DNA of 42,617 nt from a virus. Made by a program: the position numbers and the translations under genes. The first letter of the stretch is position 1; every line of letters starts with the position of its first letter. Below, piece after piece: positions 16,748 through 24,784 of this stretch. The DNA lies in the IMG/VR virus record IMGVR_UViG_3300048793_000048, positions 1 to 42,617 of that record; one strand, 5' to 3'. Below the pieces are notes generated by a model. The model did not search any database and had not been told where the DNA came from. It saw only the letters and a list, made by a program, of their open reading frames with translations.

Positions 16748-17155
16748 CTACTTCGCGGGCTCGACCGGCGAACCCGTGTCGTAGAGGTGCTGCCCGATCT
16801 CGGCGGGGATCTTCTCGCCCGCCTTGAAGTGGAGCAGCTGGCCGATCTTGGTGCGGGCGCCGAAGTCCTTGAGAGCGATGAACTCCTTGACGGCGAACTC
16901 CTCGACGTCGGTGACAGCCTCGTCGACCGCCTTGACGAACTTCTCGCCCAGCGACGTCTTGGCCGCGGCCTGCGCGATCGCTTCGGCGTCGGCGATGGCC
17001 GGGTTGGCCGCTGCCGCCGCAGTCGCGACCTCGACCGCGATCTTGTCGACGTCGGCGTCAACCCCCGCGGCGTCAGCCGCCACGGCTGCATCGGTCGAAG
17101 CCTGAGCCGCGATCGTCTTGGTCTGTGCGGGCGTTGCTGGCGTTGCGTCGGGCAT
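16748..17155 (-). CDS. Ala-rich capsid-region protein
   Basis: 135 aa. Residues 1-75 are Ala-rich and probably helical (AVAADAAGVDADVDKIAVEV), followed by a more compact helical part with FVKAVDEAVTDVEEFAVKEF and GARTKIGQLLHFKAGEKIP. No catalytic motif. GAGGAGGGG lies 6 nt upstream of the ATG. Lies in the head operon between the decoration candidate and the adaptor. It resembles small head-associated proteins of actinophages; function unknown. Confidence 0.65.
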   Translation of the reverse strand: MPDATPATPAQTKTIAAQASTDAAVAADAAGVDADVDKIAVEVATAAAAANPAIADAEAIAQAAAKTSLGEKFVKAVDEAVTDVEEFAVKEFIALKDFGARTKIGQLLHFKAGEKIPAEIGQHLYDTGSPVEPAK

Positions 17156-17209
17156 CTAGCCCCTCCTCGTTGTCGTTCTCTGTCTTGTGACCCTAACCGC
17201 TGGGAGCGA

Positions 17210-17623
17210 CTAGGAGAAGTTCTTGACGGCCACGAAGCCGTACCATGAGATGCCGTCGCTGCGGTACTCGAGGATGTCGACCGCGGCGGCGGACGCCGTC
17301 AGTGCGAGGCCTGTGCCTCCGGGGTTCAGCGACCCGGTCGCGGTCCAGGTGCGGGCCGTGCCGCCCTGCGTGACGATGACGATGACGCGCCCACCCGCGA
17401 TCGCTGCTGGCAGCGTCGCGGTCAGGTTGCCCGATCCCGTGGTCACGGAGTTGTAGCCGTAGGCCAGCGTGCAGGTCGAGTTCTTGACGCCCAGCGCATT
17501 GACCGGGCCGCCGGTGAATCCACCGGAGGCGAGCAGGGCGTTCTGGATGGCGACGATCGCGTCGTCGACCTGGGGAATCCCACCGGCCATTGCGTCGGCG
17601 GATGTGGGGAAGTTTGATGCCAT
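17210..17623 (-). CDS. Capsid-associated / head fibre-like protein
   Basis: 137 aa from an ATG at 17623 with GAGGAG upstream; longer in-frame sequence overlaps the capsid gene and is Arg-rich shadow. An N-terminal helix (DAMAGGIPQVDDAIVAIQNA) precedes a small beta-sandwich: CTLAYGYNSVTTGSGNLTAT, then GGRVIVIVTQGGTARTWTAT and AVDILEYRSDGISWYGFVAV. The final SDGxxWYG motif is common to fibre and head-decoration domains. Placement right after the capsid gene and a hairpin supports attachment to the head. Confidence 0.7.
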   Translation of the reverse strand: MASNFPTSADAMAGGIPQVDDAIVAIQNALLASGGFTGGPVNALGVKNSTCTLAYGYNSVTTGSGNLTATLPAAIAGGRVIVIVTQGGTARTWTATGSLNPGGTGLALTASAAAVDILEYRSDGISWYGFVAVKNFS

Positions 17624-17665
17624 TTCGTTGAATCTCCTCGTGCTGGGTGGCTTGCGATCAGGTCC

Positions 17666-17697
17666 CGGGGGCCGTGGACTCTCGCCCACGGCCCCCG
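17666..17697 (-). terminator. Hairpin after the major capsid gene
   Basis: A perfect 12-bp inverted repeat (arms 17666-17677 and 17686-17697, CGGGGGCCGTGG and its complement) with an 8-nt loop lies 7 nt after the capsid stop. There is no U-tract, so it may slow or partly stop transcription, or protect the capsid mRNA 3' end. Confidence 0.6.
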
Positions 17698-17703
17698 AGT
17701 GGA

Positions 17704-19038
17704 CTAGGCGTGCTCGACGACGACTGCGCGCTTGTAGGCCGCGCTGTCTCCGGTGAGCAGGTCGGTCTGCGCCGAGTACCCACCGATCCAGGCCCACGTC
17801 TGTGAGACGATCTGGCCGAGGCGGTCGAGCGGGGAGCGGATGACCCGATAGGTGCCGCCAGGGAAACTGTCGATCTGGACCGCGCCCGATGCGTTCTGCG
17901 GGAGCTCGGAGAGCAGCCGCTGCATCTCGGAGAACGGTGACCGGATCGCTGCGCCCTTGCCCATGACGATGCAGCGGTAGACGGGGAGGCTCCCGGTCGG
18001 GTTGGTGTTCGGCAGCTCGTTGTTCACGAACCAGTCGAAGCCAGAGAACCGTCCGAGGAACTCGCCCTCGTTGCCCAGGGAGTCCCCAAGCTTGAAGTCG
18101 CGGTAGGCCGAGGAGTCGGCGCGCCCGCGGTAGGCGTTCTCGAACTGCGGGTCGATGAACAGCTCTTCGAGCGTGACCGCGTCGATGTGCGCGGTGTAGG
18201 CACCGTTCAGCATCGGCACGTTCTGCTTCTTGAGACGGACGTGGGCCGACTGGAACAGTGCCAGCGTCGCGAGGTCGCTCGAGGTGATCTGGTAGGCAGA
18301 TCGCCGCGAGTTCGGCCGGTAGCTGACGGCGCCGTTCGAGTTGTTCACGACCGAGTCGCCGGCAGTGGCCGCGTAGGCCGTGCCGAGAGTCAGCGTGTTG
18401 GTCGCGAGGTTGACACCCGTGACCGTGTTGGCCGTGGAGGCTCCCAGCGTGACGGTGATCGGGTTCGAGGACGAGACCGGCACGAGGACCGGCGTCGCCG
18501 AGCCCGTGTCACCCTCGCCAGGGTTCGACCCGGTCGTGGCATCGACGCCCGTGGCGTAGGCGAAGCCGGCCGCGTTGTCGACGACGAGCGACGTGCTCGA
18601 TCCGCCCGTGGTCGTGGCGAAGGTCGTGCCCGTGCCGTAGACGTTGTAGAGCGCGTTCCGCGCGAGGCGGTTCTTCGTCTGCGCCGCATTGATGGCGAGC
18701 TTGATGCCGTCCTCCATGAACTTGGAGGCCAGCGTCATGGCCGAGACCATCATGTTGGTGTCGATCGACTTGCCGTACTGCTCCTGGCGGATCGTGTACT
18801 GCTCGAACCCGTAGGTGTCGGCCGATGCGTCAGAGCCGGTGATCGGCGTGGTCGAGACCGAGAGCAGACCGCCCTTGGTGCGCACGGAGGTGGAACCGAT
18901 GCCACCCGCCCACGGCTCCTCGTCGAGGATCGCGTCGAACAGGAACTCGGGGACCAGCGCGTCTTCGAACGCCCGATTGAGCAGGCCGTTCTGCATGATC
19001 GTCTGGATTGACGGGGGGAGGACTTCGTAAACGCCCAT
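17704..19038 (-). CDS. Major capsid protein (HK97 fold)
   Basis: 444 aa. The N-terminus has no scaffold domain. MGVYEVLPPSIQTIMQNGLL, NRAFEDALVPEFLFDAIL and TPITGSDASADTYGFEQYTI lead into the spine helix (ASKFMEDGIKLAINAAQTKN). The P-domain follows (LATLALFQSAHVRLKKQNVP, YTAHIDAVTLEELFIDPQF). The chain ends with the A-domain (VYRCIVMGKGAAIRSPFSEM). Residues about 140-250 form a Thr/Val/Gly-rich beta insert absent from simpler HK97 capsids. GAAGGAG lies upstream of the ATG. It forms the icosahedral shell with the adjacent scaffold gene. Confidence 0.88.
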   Translation of the reverse strand: MGVYEVLPPSIQTIMQNGLLNRAFEDALVPEFLFDAILDEEPWAGGIGSTSVRTKGGLLSVSTTPITGSDASADTYGFEQYTIRQEQYGKSIDTNMMVSAMTLASKFMEDGIKLAINAAQTKNRLARNALYNVYGTGTTFATTTGGSSTSLVVDNAAGFAYATGVDATTGSNPGEGDTGSATPVLVPVSSSNPITVTLGASTANTVTGVNLATNTLTLGTAYAATAGDSVVNNSNGAVSYRPNSRRSAYQITSSDLATLALFQSAHVRLKKQNVPMLNGAYTAHIDAVTLEELFIDPQFENAYRGRADSSAYRDFKLGDSLGNEGEFLGRFSGFDWFVNNELPNTNPTGSLPVYRCIVMGKGAAIRSPFSEMQRLLSELPQNASGAVQIDSFPGGTYRVIRSPLDRLGQIVSQTWAWIGGYSAQTDLLTGDSAAYKRAVVVEHA

Positions 19039-19084
19039 CTGGCGCTGCTCCTTCGTTTACAGGGCGCACCGGATGTCGGTGTGC

Positions 19085-19717
19085 CTATCTTCGTATTCCG
19101 AGCTCTTTCAGTGCCTTGTCCACGGCTGCCGGGTCCGCGTTCGCGAACGCCGGCGTGTCCGACGACCCTGGTGCACGTCCCGAGACGTCCGGCGCTCCTC
19201 CGGTGGTTGTTCCACCCTTGAATTCCGGGAAGTCCGCGGCGATTCTCTCTGCCGCTTCCTTCGCTCCCAACACGGTGCCGTTCTCGATCTTGATGGCAGC
19301 GGAGTCGACCAGCTTGGTCGCGGCCTCGATGCGCTCGGGCTTGATGCCCGCGTCTCGAAGCGCCCCACTCACCTCAGCGCGAATGGCTGTCGCGTCTCGC
19401 TCCTGGGCGATCCTTGCGATCCCCTGCTCGAGCTCGACGGCTCTTGCCTGCGCCTTCTCAAGATCCGACATCGCTGCCTGATCCGCCGCCTTCTGCCGCT
19501 CAAGGACTGCCTTGGCCGCTTCGACGTTCTCAACGCCCAGACTTGCGAGCAGTTCCTTCGTCGCAGTCTCGCGAGCCTCGACCCTCGTTCTTCCAACGAT
19601 GGCGTCGACCTGTTCTTGCGGGACCGCAGGCGGTGGTGTCGCTGGCGGTGTCACCACTGTCACTGGTGCCACTACCGGAGGCGTCACTACGGGCGGAACT
19701 ATCGGGTCATCTGGCAT
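19085..19717 (-). CDS. Capsid scaffolding protein
   Basis: 210 aa. An N-terminal Pro/Val-rich leader (PPVVTPPVVAPVTVVTPPAT) is followed by a long coiled-coil region (VDAIVGRTRVEARETATKEL, QKAADQAAMSDLEKAQARAV, RIAQERDATAIRAEVSGALR). The C-terminus holds a small helix (PAAVDKALKELGIRR). This is the classic scaffold layout and lies just upstream of the capsid gene. GGGGAGG precedes the ATG. No protease motif is visible, so scaffold removal probably depends on another factor or exit through the shell. Confidence 0.85.
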   Translation of the reverse strand: MPDDPIVPPVVTPPVVAPVTVVTPPATPPPAVPQEQVDAIVGRTRVEARETATKELLASLGVENVEAAKAVLERQKAADQAAMSDLEKAQARAVELEQGIARIAQERDATAIRAEVSGALRDAGIKPERIEAATKLVDSAAIKIENGTVLGAKEAAERIAADFPEFKGGTTTGGAPDVSGRAPGSSDTPAFANADPAAVDKALKELGIRR

Positions 19718-19785
19718 TATGTCCTCCCCACGATTCGACGCGCGTGGTGCGCTGGTGGGGAGTCTCCGTGAGCGCGGTTATGTGT

Positions 19786-19794
19786 GGGTTGAAC
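19786..19794 (-). promoter_or_regulatory. GTTCAACCC element (copy D)
   Basis: TAGTTCAACCC on the minus strand lies between the rightward cassette and the leftward scaffold gene, 68 nt upstream of the scaffold ATG. This distance is larger than in the other copies, and here the gene has a good Shine-Dalgarno. Confidence 0.45.
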
Positions 19795-19800
19795 TAGCAT
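19795..19800 (+). promoter_or_regulatory. -10 box of rightward cassette (leaderless)
   Basis: TAGCAT lies 6 nt before the ATG at 19807, the spacing expected when the first transcribed base is the A of the start codon. No clear -35 is visible. It overlaps the copy-D element on the other strand. Confidence 0.5.
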
Positions 19801-19806
19801 GTTGGG

Positions 19807-20238
19807 ATGACCAACCAACTACCAAGGAATGATCCGAGCGATTGGCTCGACCCGGTGGCCGAGGGGTGGCGCCTAGAGGCACTCGGGGCTCGCGCTCAGC
19901 GTGATGAACTACAAGAGAAACTGAACGAGGCCCGCGTGCTGGCTGACGCCTACAGGAAGTCCAAGGCCGAGGTGCAGGCGAGGCTCGACCAGGATCAGCG
20001 ACAACTGGCCCAATATTGGGGCGGCGCGATGTGGGCGCCCACCTATCGCGAGATCGCGGACGAGGTGTCCTATGCAAAAATTCGCGAGACCCTCGTCCGA
20101 CGCGAAGCGGAGTTCATCATCGACTACATTCCGGCAGACGGACGCAACCCCCATCTTTATCAGGTGATCCGGTCATGTGCAGACAAGATCCTAGCGATTC
20201 TTGATTTTGGAGAGGGTGAGAGGGAGGACCCGAGATGA
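19807..20238 (+). CDS. Hypothetical protein of rightward cassette
   Basis: 143 aa, charged. Residues about 25-70 form a coiled coil (RAQRDELQEKLNEARVLADA, AEVQARLDQDQRQL). Near the C-terminus it has IDYIPADGRNPHLYQVIRSC, a motif shared with the product of 20825-21115 (IDYIPADGRNRILYESLRKC), so the two are paralogues in their C-terminal domain. No family is recognised. It begins a four-gene unit read opposite to the flanking head genes. Its stop overlaps the next ATG (ATGA). Confidence 0.7.
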   Translation: MTNQLPRNDPSDWLDPVAEGWRLEALGARAQRDELQEKLNEARVLADAYRKSKAEVQARLDQDQRQLAQYWGGAMWAPTYREIADEVSYAKIRETLVRREAEFIIDYIPADGRNPHLYQVIRSCADKILAILDFGEGEREDPR

Positions 20239-20540
20239 GCGATCCCGACATGGAACAGCAGTGGGAGGCGGACTATCCCGCGCGACAGCGGTGGACAGAC
20301 GTCAGCGGGCGATGGTTTACCGTGCGCGAGGTTTACCGGCACGCGATGGACCGAACCTATAAAGCTGAACTTCACCAGAGGCTGAAGGGGTGGGCGGTGG
20401 AGACAGTGGATGCGGCCTGGGACTACATCGGTGAGTTAGAGCCGGAGATTCGGCGGCTAGAGGAACTGGCATATCCTGAGCGTTGTGAGGGCTGTGAGGT
20501 GGCGAGTCCAGAACACGCCAACCACGCGATGCACCGATGA
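20235..20540 (+). CDS. Hypothetical protein of rightward cassette
   Basis: 101 aa. Charged and helical: MSDPDMEQQWEADYPARQRW, VREVYRHAMDRTYKAELHQR and WDYIGELEPEIRRLEELAYP. It ends with a Cys pair (RCEGCEV) and His residues (HANHAMHR), which could bind a metal. Overlaps both neighbours by four bases, so translation is coupled. Function not recognised. Confidence 0.65.
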   Translation: MSDPDMEQQWEADYPARQRWTDVSGRWFTVREVYRHAMDRTYKAELHQRLKGWAVETVDAAWDYIGELEPEIRRLEELAYPERCEGCEVASPEHANHAMHR

Positions 20541-20821
20541 CACGCATCACGGTCGAAGACCTTGCCCGGTTCCGCCTCACGGTGGCAGAAGTAGAGAAGT
20601 GCTGTGCCCGGTTCACGCCCCTCCCAGGCCGATGCGCGTACTTCGGGTTGTGTTCCTACCACAAGGGGATTGTGGACGGTGTTCTCTCTGCAGAGGAGTT
20701 CGCCGAAACGGCGAACAGGGGGACGGTAGAGAACGAAGTATGCCCCGAGTGTGGGTCGGGGTGCGATGCTTGTTGGCGCGCCGGACTGTCATACGCTGCG
20801 TCATCATTCACTGGCGAGTGA
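20537..20821 (+). CDS. Cys-rich hypothetical protein of rightward cassette
   Basis: 94 aa. The N-terminal half contains DLARFRLTVAEVEKCCARFT and GRCAYFGLCSYHKGIVDGVL. The C-terminal half has VCPECGSGCDACWRAGLSYA, with CPEC and CDAC pairs as expected for a zinc knuckle. Its ATG overlaps the previous stop. Probably a small metal-binding protein; function unknown. Confidence 0.65.
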   Translation: MTRITVEDLARFRLTVAEVEKCCARFTPLPGRCAYFGLCSYHKGIVDGVLSAEEFAETANRGTVENEVCPECGSGCDACWRAGLSYAASSFTGE

Positions 20822-20824
20822 ACG

Positions 20825-21115
20825 ATGACGGACAGTGAACGGAACGGCTGTGATTGTCCCTATCTGTCGTGTGTGTGCCACGCCGCAGAGGACCTAGAGA
20901 ACGCTCGACTCCGCGAGCGCGTGGTTGGGCGCGAGTTAGAGCACATGATCGACTACATCCCTGCCGATGGAAGAAACCGTATACTATACGAATCTCTGCG
21001 TAAGTGCATCGACCGCTCGATGGCCGTACTCGACACCTACGATATGTCCGATTATCAAGACAGGTGGGCATGTTCGAATATCCGCACATGCGGTCATTCC
21101 GACGAGATGTTGTGA
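20825..21115 (+). CDS. Hypothetical protein, paralogue of first cassette gene
   Basis: 96 aa. Cys-rich start (NGCDCPYLSCVCHAAEDLEN), then ELEHMIDYIPADGRNRILYE, matching the C-terminal domain of the 19807-20238 product. The last 12 codons, including the stop, lie in the first copy of a 37-bp tandem repeat. The original C-terminus may therefore have been altered by repeat expansion. Function not recognised. Confidence 0.65.
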   Translation: MTDSERNGCDCPYLSCVCHAAEDLENARLRERVVGRELEHMIDYIPADGRNRILYESLRKCIDRSMAVLDTYDMSDYQDRWACSNIRTCGHSDEML

Positions 21116-21188
21116 TATCCGCACATGCGGTCATTCCGACGAGATGTTGTGATATCCGCACATGCGGTCATTCCGACGAGATGTTGTG
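21078..21188. repeat. Three perfect 37-bp tandem repeats
   Basis: Copies at 21078-21114, 21115-21151 and 21152-21188 are identical. Each contains an inverted pair CCGCA-CA-TGCGG and starts with ATATCC. The first copy encodes the end of the preceding protein. The unit length is not a multiple of three and two copies are non-coding, so a DNA-binding or replication-related role is more likely than a protein repeat. Confidence 0.9.
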
Positions 21189-21239
21189 ATATTCGGACAC
21201 CCGTATATCCCGCCCGGGCGCGAGCTACTGGACCTCGGA

Positions 21240-21297
21240 TACTTCACGTTTCGGGTTACTTCACTCCTTCAGTGAAGTATGCCCACATAGTGAAGTA
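21240..21297. promoter_or_regulatory. Four-half-site operator-like dyad (TACTTCACT)
   Basis: Half-sites: TACTTCACG 21240-21248, TACTTCACT 21257-21265, AGTGAAGTA 21271-21279 and AGTGAAGTA 21289-21297. The inner pair is a perfect inverted repeat with a 5-nt gap, and the outer pair is centred on the same axis (about 21268). CAGTGAAGTATG occurs again at 29844-29855. Confidence 0.6.
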
Positions 21298-21298
21298 T

Positions 21299-21315
21299 CT
21301 CCCCGAATCGGGGAG
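21299..21315. terminator. Hairpin between convergent transcription units
   Basis: CTCCCCG-AAT-CGGGGAG, a 7-bp stem with a 3-nt loop, lies between the end of the rightward cassette and the end of the leftward MuF-like gene. No U-tract on either strand. It could terminate either direction. The 226-nt gap 21116-21341 contains only this, the operator array and repeats. Confidence 0.45.
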
Positions 21316-21341
21316 GATCGTCTCTAGGTGGACACAGGCAC

Positions 21342-22031
21342 TCAAACAGCGGGGATGAGTGGTGCACCGGGTATCGCGACCGATGCGGAACACCTACAGG
21401 CGACGTGCACTGAACCTGGGAGGCCAATTATGGTCGGTCGCGTCGCGTCGAAGTTGCGCCCATTGGCCCACCGGCACTCGTTCGTCGTGCGGTTGTCCAT
21501 GACCGAGCGCCATCCGAGGAGTCCCTGCGTCGAAGGCTCCATGCGGTGCTGCATGACGTCGGCAGTGAGATCGACGAGCTGCGCGGCGCGCAGGCGATTG
21601 TCTTCGGCCTCCAAGTGCTGCTCGAAATAGTGCTCCTCGAGGGTGAGCGCGTGGACGAAGTCGACCGCGTCGGTGAGTCGATCGACCGCCGCGACGATGT
21701 AGAGCGCGCGCCACCCTGCGGCGTTGCGCGCCTCAGCCTTGAACGCCGGCCCCGGCTCGAAGCCGAGGTCCGGGTTCGGGATCCCATCACGGACGAGCTG
21801 GATCACCGCGTCGATCGCGCGCTTTGAGGGCGCGGGGATGAGCTTGAGCAGCATGGCCGCGATGTCGCCGGCAAGCGAGACGGCCGATCCGAAGCCGATG
21901 ACTAGGAGCAGCCCCGCGATCGAGGCCAGCACTGCGCGGTTGCTCGCGTTCTGCTGGGCGATGAGGGCCTGGGCTTGCGCCTGGTTCTGTTGGCTAGTCG
22001 ATGGGGGATGCGCCACTGTCGGTCCCGTCAC
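21342..22031 (-). CDS. MuF-like head morphogenesis protein
   Basis: 229 aa. The frame opens with a GTG at 22031 (38-nt overlap with portal); a second GTG at 22016 is an alternative start. An N-terminal Gln-rich stretch (SQQNQAQAQALIAQQ) precedes a hydrophobic segment (VLASIAGLLLVIGFGSAVSL). The C-terminus has the MuF signature: GWRSVMDNRTTNECRWANGR, then TIIGLPGSVHVACRC, in which the PGxVHxxCRC block is diagnostic. Such minor head proteins follow the portal and are packaged in the capsid. The N-terminal helices may interact with membrane or DNA. Confidence 0.82.
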   Translation of the reverse strand: MTGPTVAHPPSTSQQNQAQAQALIAQQNASNRAVLASIAGLLLVIGFGSAVSLAGDIAAMLLKLIPAPSKRAIDAVIQLVRDGIPNPDLGFEPGPAFKAEARNAAGWRALYIVAAVDRLTDAVDFVHALTLEEHYFEQHLEAEDNRLRAAQLVDLTADVMQHRMEPSTQGLLGWRSVMDNRTTNECRWANGRNFDATRPTIIGLPGSVHVACRCSASVAIPGAPLIPAV

Positions 22032-23514
22032 CCGCGGTGCCGCGGTTGCTGTTCACGATGCTCGCCACCCGTTGCGTCAACGGTCCCACGCCCTGCCCCG
22101 CGGATGCCATGACGGTGCTGATAGCCTCCTCGAGGATACGGTCGCACTCCACCTGGATGCGCGCGTCGTCCCATGTCGGGTGGATGATGCCGACGAGCGT
22201 GGGCGTCGAGGCAGCCGCCGCCTGACGGAGGAACTGCACCTCCTGGGCTCCGTCGAGCGGGTCGGACGGGAGTCCGTCGCCGAGCTCGATGGTCGGGAGG
22301 AACTTCTGACAGTCGGATTCGCCGAGATCCCATGCGAGAGCGATCGCGAGCGCCCACCCGAGCGACTGCAGCGCCATGTGCTCCTTCGCCGATCGCGTGA
22401 GCAGCGTTCGGAGCTGGGCGAGCTTCATGGCGTACCCCGACACCTCTCGGGTGACGTTCGCGGTCTGGCCCTGGATCCCCCACGTCAGCGGTGAGTAGCC
22501 GGCCATGGTCACGATCATCTGGAAGGTGTGGGCCATGAACAGGATGTGCGCCGAGGCGTTGAACTCGGGCTTGGAGGTAATGACCATCTTGGAAGGGTCC
22601 GCCCCGAAGGCCGGCGCGATCGAGCCACGCCCGATCGGGATGACCCCGTTGATGCCGTTCGCACGGCCGCCCTCGTCGAGGAGGGAGCGGTCGACGAAGA
22701 GGCGCGGGACGCCCTTGCGCGCCGCGTCGAGCAGCCATGTCTCAGCCTCGTTCAGCTCGTCGAACATCGAGCCGAGTCCGAAGAGGTCGGACTCCGCGCC
22801 GGGGATGTTGTCCCACGGGATGAGGGTTGCCTTGTCGAGACCCGTGGCGACCGAGTCCTCGAGGTTGGCGTACTCGGGCAGCGTGTTGAGGGGAACGCGC
22901 CGACCGAGCATGTTCCCATTGTCTGAGACGTAGAGCTCGCGGCGCACCCATCCGGGGGTGTGCTCCTCGAAGAGGCGGTACTTGAGCCTCGAGCCCTTGT
23001 CGGTCGTGACCTCGCTCTCGGCCACGACCACACCACCGACGATGAAGTCGCCATGGCGGATGTCCCAGACGACCTGGTCGCCTGCGACGTGGGTGAGGAG
23101 AGGGTGCGGCGACACGACCGGGTCGCGCAGGATGCGGATGCCGGTACGGCCCTCGCAGGCTGCGTTCACGCCCCCCTCGATGCAGAATGCCCCGAAGTCG
23201 CTGACCAGGATGAGCTCCTTGAGCTCGTCCTTGAACTCGGTCGAGGTGACGGACGGCGACGTGGAGAACAAGAGGCTCGAGCTCATCTTGCAGATTTCGC
23301 GCGGGAGCGGCACCGGGATGAACGTCTCGCGCATCTCGACCTGCATCTCGAGGGACGGATGGCTGTTTATCATCTTGGCGCGGTCGTTCTCGTAGCGGTC
23401 GCGGAAGTCCTTGACGCGGTCCCACTCCTTCTTCACCGCGGGCGGCGGCCACGGCTGCGGGCGGCGGGCGGCGGCGTCATAGCCTCGCGTCAGTGTGTCA
23501 AGCAGGCTCATCAT
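21994..23514 (-). CDS. Portal protein
   Basis: 506 aa. The sequence shows the SPP1-type portal pattern: an N-terminal helical region (YENDRAKMINSHPSLEMQVE), a wing with VWDIRHGDFIVGGVVVAESE and a turn to LFEEHTPGWVRRELYVS. The clip/stem region has LIPWDNIPGAESDLFGLGSM and FDELNEAETWLLDAARKGVP, followed by the crown helices and an acidic tail. The ATG lies inside the end of the terminase gene (17-nt overlap), so the genes are coupled. It forms the dodecameric ring through which DNA enters. Confidence 0.88.
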   Translation of the reverse strand: MMSLLDTLTRGYDAAARRPQPWPPPAVKKEWDRVKDFRDRYENDRAKMINSHPSLEMQVEMRETFIPVPLPREICKMSSSLLFSTSPSVTSTEFKDELKELILVSDFGAFCIEGGVNAACEGRTGIRILRDPVVSPHPLLTHVAGDQVVWDIRHGDFIVGGVVVAESEVTTDKGSRLKYRLFEEHTPGWVRRELYVSDNGNMLGRRVPLNTLPEYANLEDSVATGLDKATLIPWDNIPGAESDLFGLGSMFDELNEAETWLLDAARKGVPRLFVDRSLLDEGGRANGINGVIPIGRGSIAPAFGADPSKMVITSKPEFNASAHILFMAHTFQMIVTMAGYSPLTWGIQGQTANVTREVSGYAMKLAQLRTLLTRSAKEHMALQSLGWALAIALAWDLGESDCQKFLPTIELGDGLPSDPLDGAQEVQFLRQAAAASTPTLVGIIHPTWDDARIQVECDRILEEAISTVMASAGQGVGPLTQRVASIVNSNRGTAGDGTDSGASPID

Positions 23515-24784
23515 CGTCGTCCTCCATGTTCAGATCCTCCGGCACCTCTGGGATCGTCCCGAGCACGTCCATGCGAGAGGCGTAGAACGCGGTCGCTGCG
23601 TCGACCGTGTGGTCGTTCCCCTTCGCCGGCTTGTCAGTGACCGGATCGATCTTGTAGGCGCGGCTGTCCCGGTACAGAGCGGGGCAGTTTGGCGTGATCG
23701 TCTCACGGCCCTGCATTATGTAGACTGCACGAGCGCGGACGCCGATCATCTTGTAGGCGTTGAACGGCACCGGCTGGACGAACGTCTTGAGCAGGAACCG
23801 CTTGAGGGTCTTGGCGAGGGTGTGGTTGGCCGAGGGGTCCGCAGCGTCGGTGTAGACGATCTGTACGTTGAGGTCGCGGCAGGCGACGGCGATGTGGTCG
23901 CACCGCTCCTGCAGCTCCATGCGGTCATAGACCTGCTCGTGCACCCACGCGATGTCGCCGTTCTTGAACTCGGCGCACACCTCGAGGGACGTGTCAACCC
24001 AACCCCAGTCGACGCCTGCGAAGTGGGGGTAGCCCTCGGGGAACGCCTGCATCTCGACACCACGCTCGTAGCCGGCGGCGAGCTCGGCGCCGTTGAACAC
24101 CGCGCCCTTGAACGAGATCGGCGAGCATTCGAACTCCTGCTCGAACTCCTCCTTTGGCATCGAGCGCCGCGCGTCCTCGATTTCCTCATCCGAGACAAAC
24201 GGACTGTCCTTCGTCCAGAACTCAAAGGCCTCCCACGAGGGGTTGTCGGGCATCTGGGCCGCGCGCCACACGTCGTAGAACCAGTTTTCGCCGTCGAAGG
24301 TGGAGATGAGGAAGGCGCGGCCGCGACGGTCCGAGAGGGCTGGCCGCAGCACCTTCGTCCAGACTTCCATCTCGACGAACGCGGCCTCGTCGATGACGAC
24401 GAAGTCGAGGCCGACGCCTCGGATGTTGTCGTACCGCTCGGCGGAGCGGAAACTGATGCGCCCGCCGCTCGAGAGCGAGATCGTGCCCTGCGTGTTGTTG
24501 ATCTCGCGGTGCTGCTTGGGGATCTGATGGCCGATCCAGCGCATCGCCTCGCGGGACTGGGAGTGCGAGGGCGACACCCACATGACCTCAGCGTCGGGCT
24601 TGGACGCCGCCTCGACGATCGCCATGGTGGCAGCGAGCATGGTCTTGCCGAAGCGGCGGCCGGCGGCGGCGATCTTGAACCGGGCCGGCGAGTCGAAGAT
24701 GGTCCGCTGGGCAGCGTGGAGGTTGAGCTGGAAGTCCCAGACCTCGTCCTGTGTCGACCTGATGCGGTCCTCACCCGAGGGCAT
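23498..24784 (-). CDS. terL: Terminase large subunit
   Basis: 428 aa. ATPase: Walker A AAAGRRFGKT at residues 39-48 and Walker B DFVVIDEAAF with D132/E133. Coupling motif STFDGENWF follows at about 161. The nuclease domain begins at GVDWG (D259) and includes YTDAADPSANH (acidic around 313) and GNDHTVDAATAFYAS near the C-terminus, together giving the RNase-H-fold metal site. This is the packaging motor and the most secure identification in the window. It overlaps the small subunit stop by one base (TGATG). Confidence 0.95.
   Translation of the reverse strand: MPSGEDRIRSTQDEVWDFQLNLHAAQRTIFDSPARFKIAAAGRRFGKTMLAATMAIVEAASKPDAEVMWVSPSHSQSREAMRWIGHQIPKQHREINNTQGTISLSSGGRISFRSAERYDNIRGVGLDFVVIDEAAFVEMEVWTKVLRPALSDRRGRAFLISTFDGENWFYDVWRAAQMPDNPSWEAFEFWTKDSPFVSDEEIEDARRSMPKEEFEQEFECSPISFKGAVFNGAELAAGYERGVEMQAFPEGYPHFAGVDWGWVDTSLEVCAEFKNGDIAWVHEQVYDRMELQERCDHIAVACRDLNVQIVYTDAADPSANHTLAKTLKRFLLKTFVQPVPFNAYKMIGVRARAVYIMQGRETITPNCPALYRDSRAYKIDPVTDKPAKGNDHTVDAATAFYASRMDVLGTIPEVPEDLNMEDDDDEPA

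Noticed and set aside
19085-19717. Scaffold protein as a capsid protease
   Set aside because: No Ser/His/Asp protease pattern; the coiled coil and Pro-rich leader fit a scaffold only.
21078-21188. 37-bp repeats as CRISPR
   Set aside because: Direct head-to-tail repeats without spacers.
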